Part shown: in pieces, positions 6,262 to 8,966 of the stretch | How positions within the stretch are numbered: the stretch's first letter is position 1 | Layout: every line of letters starts with the position of its first letter | NCBI GenBank assembly: GCA_027013265.1 | Contig: JALUXQ010000172.1 | Location: 1 to 8,966, forward strand | Source of the DNA: Campylobacteraceae bacterium | GTDB lineage: Bacteria > Campylobacterota > Campylobacteria > Campylobacterales > Sulfurospirillaceae | Length of the DNA stretch: 8,966 nucleotides | Direction of reading: 5' to 3' | Program-made: the position numbers and the translations under genes | The notes under the pieces: model-generated | Databases searched by the model: none | What the model saw: the letters and a program-made list of their open reading frames with translations, nothing else | Told to the model about the DNA's origin: nothing

Positions 6262-6855
6262 ATGAAAAGCTCAAGAGATAAACTGATAGATGCAACTTTC
6301 CAAGAGATTTATAAAAAAGGATACAGCGGTACTAGTTTAGGAGATATTTTAGAAAATTCCCAAGTTAAAAAAGGCTCGCTGTATCATCATTTTTCTTCGA
6401 AAAAAGATTTGGTATTGGCTATGATTAAAGAGAAGTTCTTGGAAAGAGTAGAGGAAAATTGGCAAGAATTAAGCCAAAAAGATGAAGATATTATTGATAC
6501 CTTAATATTTGTTTTAAAAGGCAAAGATAAAAACTTTTCAAATGGCTGTCCACTTGGAAATGTCTTACAAGAGTGCTCTGGCTTGGATGAAGATTTTGTG
6601 GTATTGATGGATGAGATATTGAATAGCTGGGAAAAACTTTTTGAAAACGCCTTAAACAAAGCCATAGAAAAAAAAGAGATCAAAAATGTAGATGCAAAAG
6701 GGATGGCTCTGTTTCTCATAGCTATATATGAGGGAGCAGTTTTGATGTCAAAAAGAAGTAAGTCATCAAAAGAGTACCAAATCTGCATAAATCAACTAGA
6801 ACATTTTTTAGACTTGTTAAAGACTAGGAGTAAAATTGATACCAAAAAAACATGA
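6262..6855 (+). CDS. TetR/AcrR-family transcriptional regulator, NemR-like
   Basis: The 197-residue protein has the N-terminal TetR DNA-binding domain: RDKLIDATFQEIYKKGYSGT (5-24) then the helix-turn-helix SLGDILENSQVKKGSLYHHF (25-44) and SSKKDLV. The C-terminal ligand domain holds NGCPLGNVLQECS (94-106). A Cys-x-x-Gly-Asn element at this place is characteristic of NemR/AcuR-type regulators, where the Cys can respond to electrophiles or oxidants; Cys96 and Cys105 are candidates here. It is likely a repressor of its own operon through the palindrome at 5555-5571, released by reactive electrophiles, peroxide or hypochlorite; the inducer is inferred. It lies 26 bp after the peroxiredoxin gene, with a weak ribosome site (AGG at 6253-6255), and overlaps the next gene by 20 bp. 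Confidence 0.88.
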   Translation: MKSSRDKLIDATFQEIYKKGYSGTSLGDILENSQVKKGSLYHHFSSKKDLVLAMIKEKFLERVEENWQELSQKDEDIIDTLIFVLKGKDKNFSNGCPLGNVLQECSGLDEDFVVLMDEILNSWEKLFENALNKAIEKKEIKNVDAKGMALFLIAIYEGAVLMSKRSKSSKEYQICINQLEHFLDLLKTRSKIDTKKT

Positions 6856-7057
6856 ATTGATAGTTTTTGCATTTTTTATGTCAGGGTTTATGTCTATACT
6901 TATGTCAGGTGTTGTTTCTTATATAAATATGGGTATCGTTAACAATTTTCCACAGATATGGCTTGAAGCGTTTGTAAAATCATATTCAATTGCATTTCCA
7001 ACCGTACTTGTAGTTGTGCCTGTTGTGCGAAAAATAGTTGGTAAATTAGTAAAATAG
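6836..7057 (+). CDS. DUF2798 small membrane protein, TTG start
   Basis: This 73-residue inner-membrane protein matches the DUF2798 pattern: PKKHELIVFAFFMSGFMSIL, then a polar stretch with MGIVNNFPQIWLEAF, then AFPTVLVVVPVVRKIVGKLV. Two membrane helices are expected at about residues 8-28 and 48-66. The start is TTG at 6836: AGGAG at 6826-6830 is placed 5 bases before it, the family motif PKxxE begins right after it, and no ATG lies in frame between there and the first helix. The start is inside tetR (20-bp overlap), so translation is coupled to the regulator. The function of DUF2798 proteins is unknown to me; the shared operon suggests a link to the stress sensed by the TetR protein. Confidence 0.85.
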   Translation: MIPKKHELIVFAFFMSGFMSILMSGVVSYINMGIVNNFPQIWLEAFVKSYSIAFPTVLVVVPVVRKIVGKLVK

Positions 7058-7079
7058 CCCACAATACAATATGGGCTAT
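7054..7079. terminator. Hairpin terminator between converging operons
   Basis: ATAGCCCA (7054-7061) and TGGGCTAT (7072-7079) form a perfect 8-bp stem with a 10-base loop. The stem begins within the last codon of the DUF2798 gene (TAG at 7055-7057) and ends 6 bp before the stop of the CDGSH gene. Read on the minus strand, the stem is followed by TTTT (7051-7054) and further AT-rich sequence, so it is best suited to stopping the yceI-CDGSH transcript. On the plus strand only a weak T content follows. Confidence 0.7.
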
Positions 7080-7085
7080 ATAAAT

Positions 7086-7301
7086 CTACTTTGTATGACT
7101 TCCATCGCAAAATGGTTCATTTGAACTTTTCTGACAAGTGCAAATATGGTACTCTTTACTCTCGTTTACGCTAAATTTCATAGGAGTAAACCCACATCCT
7201 TTGTGACTTCCATCGCAAAAAGCTTTGCCTTTACTTTTCCCACATGTACAATAATAATACTCTTTTTCTGCTTCTAAATCTACTGCTATTGGTCCTGACA
7301 T
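7086..7301 (-). CDS. Tandem CDGSH iron-sulfur domain protein
   Basis: The 71-residue protein carries two CDGSH motifs, each with the 3-Cys/1-His set that binds a [2Fe-2S] cluster: Cys18, Cys20, Cys29, His33 and Cys54, Cys56, Cys65, His69. This is the small tandem (CISD3-like) bacterial form. It has no signal peptide or membrane segment, so it should be a soluble cytoplasmic redox or cluster-handling protein; its partner is unknown. It starts 3 bp after the yceI stop, and its ribosome site AAGGAT lies in the final codons of yceI, so the two genes are cotranscribed and probably translationally coupled. It ends at the shared hairpin. Confidence 0.92.
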   Translation of the reverse strand: MSGPIAVDLEAEKEYYYCTCGKSKGKAFCDGSHKGCGFTPMKFSVNESKEYHICTCQKSSNEPFCDGSHTK

Positions 7302-7304
7302 AAT

Positions 7305-7880
7305 TTATCCTTTTTGTTTAGCTAAAATTCCTTCTAACTCAATGTTGATTTTTACCGTTTTACCGACAAGAACTCCGCCTGCTTCTATGATTTTATTCCA
7401 TTTTAAACCAAAGTCTTCTCTATTTATTTTGCCATTTAGTGATATACCTGTTCTTACATTACCCCATGGGTCTGTTAAAGTTCCATTTATTTCAAATTCA
7501 AGTTTAATTTCTTTAGTAATCCCATGCATTGTAAGTTTTCCATACATTGTGCCATCTTTTATTTTATCCATCACAAATGTCATAGTTGGATACTTTGCTA
7601 CATCAAAAAAATTCGAACTTCTTAAGTCAGCATCTCTCTTTTTAACTTTTGTATCAATTGACGCTATATCTATCTTTCCTTCTAAAGATTTTAGCGTTTT
7701 AGTAGCCCTATTATAGTCGAAGGTACCAGTAAATTTATTAAATTGTCCTTGAACATTTGAAATCATCATATGTTTAATTTTGAATCCCACACTAGAATGT
7801 GCGATATCTAGGCTGTAAGTACCGGCAAAAAGTGTGCCATAAGCAAGTAAAGCAACAAAAGCTATTCTTAATTTTTTCAT
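7305..7880 (-). CDS. YceI-family lipid/isoprenoid-binding protein, secreted
   Basis: The 191-residue precursor has a signal peptide (MKKLRIAFVALLAYGTLFA, likely cleaved after Ala19) and then the YceI beta-barrel lipocalin-like fold: GTYSLDIAHSSVGFKIKHM (20-38), NVQGQFNKFTGTFDY, SSNFFDVAKYPTMTF, GKLTMHGITKEIKLEFEI, and NREDFGLKWNKIIEAGGVLVG near the end. Length and motif order are those of complete family members. YceI proteins act in the periplasm and bind amphiphilic molecules such as polyisoprenoids; the ligand here is not known. Its ribosome site AAAGGAT (7886-7892) is next to a palindrome at 7893-7910 that is nearly the same as the one in the marR promoter. It therefore appears to be a target of the MarR protein encoded just upstream, together with the CDGSH gene. 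Confidence 0.93.
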   Translation of the reverse strand: MKKLRIAFVALLAYGTLFAGTYSLDIAHSSVGFKIKHMMISNVQGQFNKFTGTFDYNRATKTLKSLEGKIDIASIDTKVKKRDADLRSSNFFDVAKYPTMTFVMDKIKDGTMYGKLTMHGITKEIKLEFEINGTLTDPWGNVRTGISLNGKINREDFGLKWNKIIEAGGVLVGKTVKINIELEGILAKQKG

Positions 7881-7892
7881 TTTTATCCTTTA

Positions 7893-7910
7893 TATTACTA
7901 ATTAGTAGTA
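7893..7910. promoter_or_regulatory. MarR operator copy upstream of yceI
   Basis: TATTACTAATTAGTAGTA matches the marR promoter palindrome (8400-8417) at 17 of 18 positions. It has one broken base pair, so the perfect core is TACTAATTAGTA (7896-7907). A GATAAT (minus strand, 7911-7916) just upstream is a possible -10, which would place the site at the transcription start. No good -35 is seen. The site ends just before the yceI ribosome site, so bound protein would block initiation. Confidence 0.75.
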
Positions 7911-7925
7911 ATTATCCGAGAAAAG

Positions 7926-8378
7926 CTACAATGACTTATGCAGTTTTCTTAATAGATTAAACAAAGTTTCCTTTTCGTTATCATTTAGAACTTCAAAATA
8001 CTTTTCGAAATTTTTAGCATGATTAGGAAACAACTTTTCGATTATATCTCTACCTTTTTTGGTGATTGAGAGAATCGAAGCTCTTTTGTCTCTTTCGTCA
8101 GGAATTGACACAATCAAGCCATCTCGCTTCAAGTTTTTTACAACAACTGTTATATTCCCAGGCGTCCCTAGTGTAAGCTTTGTGATAGAACCGATATTTA
8201 AATCACCCCTATGATAAAGCACTTCTAAAACTTGAAATTGATTCATGGTTAAACCAAAAGAGTTGATATAAGCTGATTCTTTGGCTCGGATTTTGGTATA
8301 AGTTCTAAATACTTGCATCCAAGTTTGCATAGCTTTGTCAGCTTTTTCTCCATAACTTTTAGTTGCTTTTAGTCTCAT
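7926..8378 (-). CDS. MarR-family transcriptional regulator
   Basis: The 150-residue protein has the winged helix-turn-helix of MarR: LTMNQFQVLEVLYHRG (43-58), NIGSITKLTLGTPGNITVVVKNLKRDGLI (61-89) with the recognition helix around 73-84, and the wing IPDERDKRASILSITKKG (92-109). Flanking helices form the dimer interface. It contains no cysteine, so it cannot sense oxidants by thiol chemistry and probably responds to a small ligand. It most likely represses itself and the downstream yceI-CDGSH pair through the palindromes at 8400-8417 and 7893-7910. The ATG (8376-8378) follows AAGGAA at 8385-8390. The gene is separated from yceI by 45 bp and is divergent from aroQ. Confidence 0.92.
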   Translation of the reverse strand: MRLKATKSYGEKADKAMQTWMQVFRTYTKIRAKESAYINSFGLTMNQFQVLEVLYHRGDLNIGSITKLTLGTPGNITVVVKNLKRDGLIVSIPDERDKRASILSITKKGRDIIEKLFPNHAKNFEKYFEVLNDNEKETLFNLLRKLHKSL

Positions 8379-8395
8379 ATCATTTTCCTTAAAGT

Positions 8396-8424
8396 ATTAT
8401 ATTACTAATTAGTAATAATGTCAA
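8396..8424 (-). promoter_or_regulatory. Consensus promoter of marR with 18-bp palindromic operator in the spacer
   Basis: On the minus strand TTGACA (8419-8424) and TATAAT (8396-8401) are both perfect consensus hexamers, 17 bp apart. The perfect palindrome TATTACTAATTAGTAATA (8400-8417) fills the spacer and touches the -10. A dimer bound there would exclude RNA polymerase. Transcription would begin around 8389-8390, giving a leader of about 12 bases that begins at the ribosome site. Confidence 0.88.
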
Positions 8425-8456
8425 ATATTTATTTAATGAAATATTTTATAACATAT

Positions 8457-8488
8457 TGGTATAATAAATAAAATTTTTAAACAAAGGA
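8457..8488 (+). promoter_or_regulatory. Extended -10 promoter and ribosome site of aroQ
   Basis: TGGTATAAT at 8457-8465 (T at 8457, G at 8458, TATAAT at 8460-8465) is an extended -10 element; the -35 region (8437-8442, TGAAAT) is poor. AAGGA at 8484-8488 stands 7 bases before the GTG start and decides it. The promoter is divergent from that of marR with about 36 bp between the -10 of aroQ and the -35 of marR, so the MarR operator does not overlap it. Confidence 0.65.
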
Positions 8489-8495
8489 CAAAAGA

Positions 8496-8966
8496 GTGAA
8501 AATTGTAGTTATTCAAGGACCAAATTTAAACATGTTAGGACATAGAGAGCAAAATATCTATGGACCTATGAAACTAGAGGAAATCCATTCTCAAATGGAA
8601 GCAGTTGCAAAAGAAAATGGCACAGAAATAGAATTTTTTCAGTCAAATTTAGAGGGCGAAATAGTAGATAAGATTCAAGAATGCTTGGGTGACTCTGATG
8701 GTATCATCATAAATCCTGCAGCTTACTCGCATACTTCTATAGCCATTAGAGATGCTATCAGTGCAGTTGCATTGCCAACAGTTGAAGTGCATATCAGTAA
8801 TATCTTTAGAAGAGAAGAGTTTCGAGCAAGCAGTATGACAGCTCCTGTATGTACAGGTGTTATCAGTGGATTTGGACCATTTGGTTATCACTTGGGTATG
8901 ATTTCACTATTGCAAATTCTTGGTGAGATGGAAGCTATGCAAAAAGCACAAGCTGAGCAAGAAAAA
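8496..8966 (+). CDS. aroQ: 3-dehydroquinate dehydratase, type II (partial at right edge, GTG start)
   Basis: The frame is open from GTG at 8496 to the window end, giving 157 residues; type II enzymes have about 145-160, so only a few residues can be missing. It dehydrates 3-dehydroquinate to 3-dehydroshikimate in the shikimate pathway and forms a cytoplasmic dodecamer. Motifs are VIQGPNLNMLGHRE (5-18), Tyr22 in the flexible lid (catalytic base), INPAAYSHTSIAIRDA (72-87, with Asn73 and His79), VEVHISNIFRREEFRASS (96-113, with catalytic His99 and Arg110) and GFGPFGYHLG. The start is GTG: the conserved KIVVIQGPN begins straight after it and AAGGA is correctly spaced, whereas the first ATG (8532) would remove the active-site loop. 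The minus-strand frame across this region is not a gene. Confidence 0.95.
   Translation, partial: MKIVVIQGPNLNMLGHREQNIYGPMKLEEIHSQMEAVAKENGTEIEFFQSNLEGEIVDKIQECLGDSDGIIINPAAYSHTSIAIRDAISAVALPTVEVHISNIFRREEFRASSMTAPVCTGVISGFGPFGYHLGMISLLQILGEMEAMQKAQAEQEK

Noticed and set aside
7889..7894. TATAAA (minus strand) as the yceI -10, at the same offset as in marR
   Set aside because: Transcription would start 2-3 bases before the ATG and exclude the ribosome site, and the -35 position (7912-7917) is poor.
8649..8891. Minus-strand open frame of 80 codons
   Set aside because: It lies wholly antisense to aroQ, whose motifs are unmistakable; it has no ribosome site or family resemblance.
1..8966. CRISPR array, tRNA, rRNA or riboswitch
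   Set aside because: No regularly spaced repeats, cloverleaf sequences or recognisable leader structures were seen; the largest intergenic gaps are about 120 bp.

Overview
The window looks like a chromosomal segment of a low-GC Campylobacterota bacterium (Sulfurimonas/Sulfurovum/Arcobacter-like). This is inferred from the AT-rich sequence, the compact operons with weak -35 boxes, and the housekeeping backbone: the C-terminal end of exonuclease VII large subunit (xseA), an aminodeoxyfutalosine-deaminase-type amidohydrolase of the futalosine menaquinone route, and a type II 3-dehydroquinate dehydratase (aroQ). The species cannot be fixed from the sequence alone.

Positions 1-588 hold the 3' end of xseA, cut by the window edge. 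Positions 645-4224 form a tight, very AT-rich six-gene cassette on the + strand. Its members are a DpnM/Dam-like D12 class adenine methylase, an unrecognised 185-aa protein, a DpnII/MboI-type restriction endonuclease, a 65-aa helix-turn-helix protein, an unrecognised 95-aa protein, and a second small DNA methyltransferase with the rare catalytic tetrapeptide HPPY. The first three overlap and read as one GATC restriction-modification operon. The last three abut or overlap and start after a 13-bp inverted repeat that straddles the endonuclease stop codon. Six of the seven GATC sites in the window lie inside this cassette; the roughly 5.4 kb of flanking DNA has only one.

Positions 4249-5469 (minus) encode the amidohydrolase. 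From one side of the 5470-5587 divergent region, a near-consensus promoter with a downstream palindrome drives a peroxiredoxin-like protein, a NemR-like TetR regulator with a conserved Cys motif, and a small DUF2798 membrane protein that starts at TTG (5588-7057, plus). This operon ends at a hairpin shared with a converging minus-strand group: a tandem CDGSH iron-sulfur protein and a secreted YceI-family protein (7086-7880), with a MarR regulator upstream (7926-8378). The marR promoter is a perfect TTGACA-17-TATAAT, and an 18-bp perfect palindrome fills its spacer. A 17/18 copy of that palindrome sits in front of yceI, so MarR very probably represses itself and the yceI-CDGSH pair.

aroQ starts at a GTG at 8496 and runs off the right edge. 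Overall, the window shows a conserved backbone carrying two accessory modules: a restriction-modification island and a two-regulator block with redox or envelope stress proteins. The least explained parts are the 185-aa and 95-aa proteins, the HTH/HPPY-methylase half of the cassette, and the GATC distribution.
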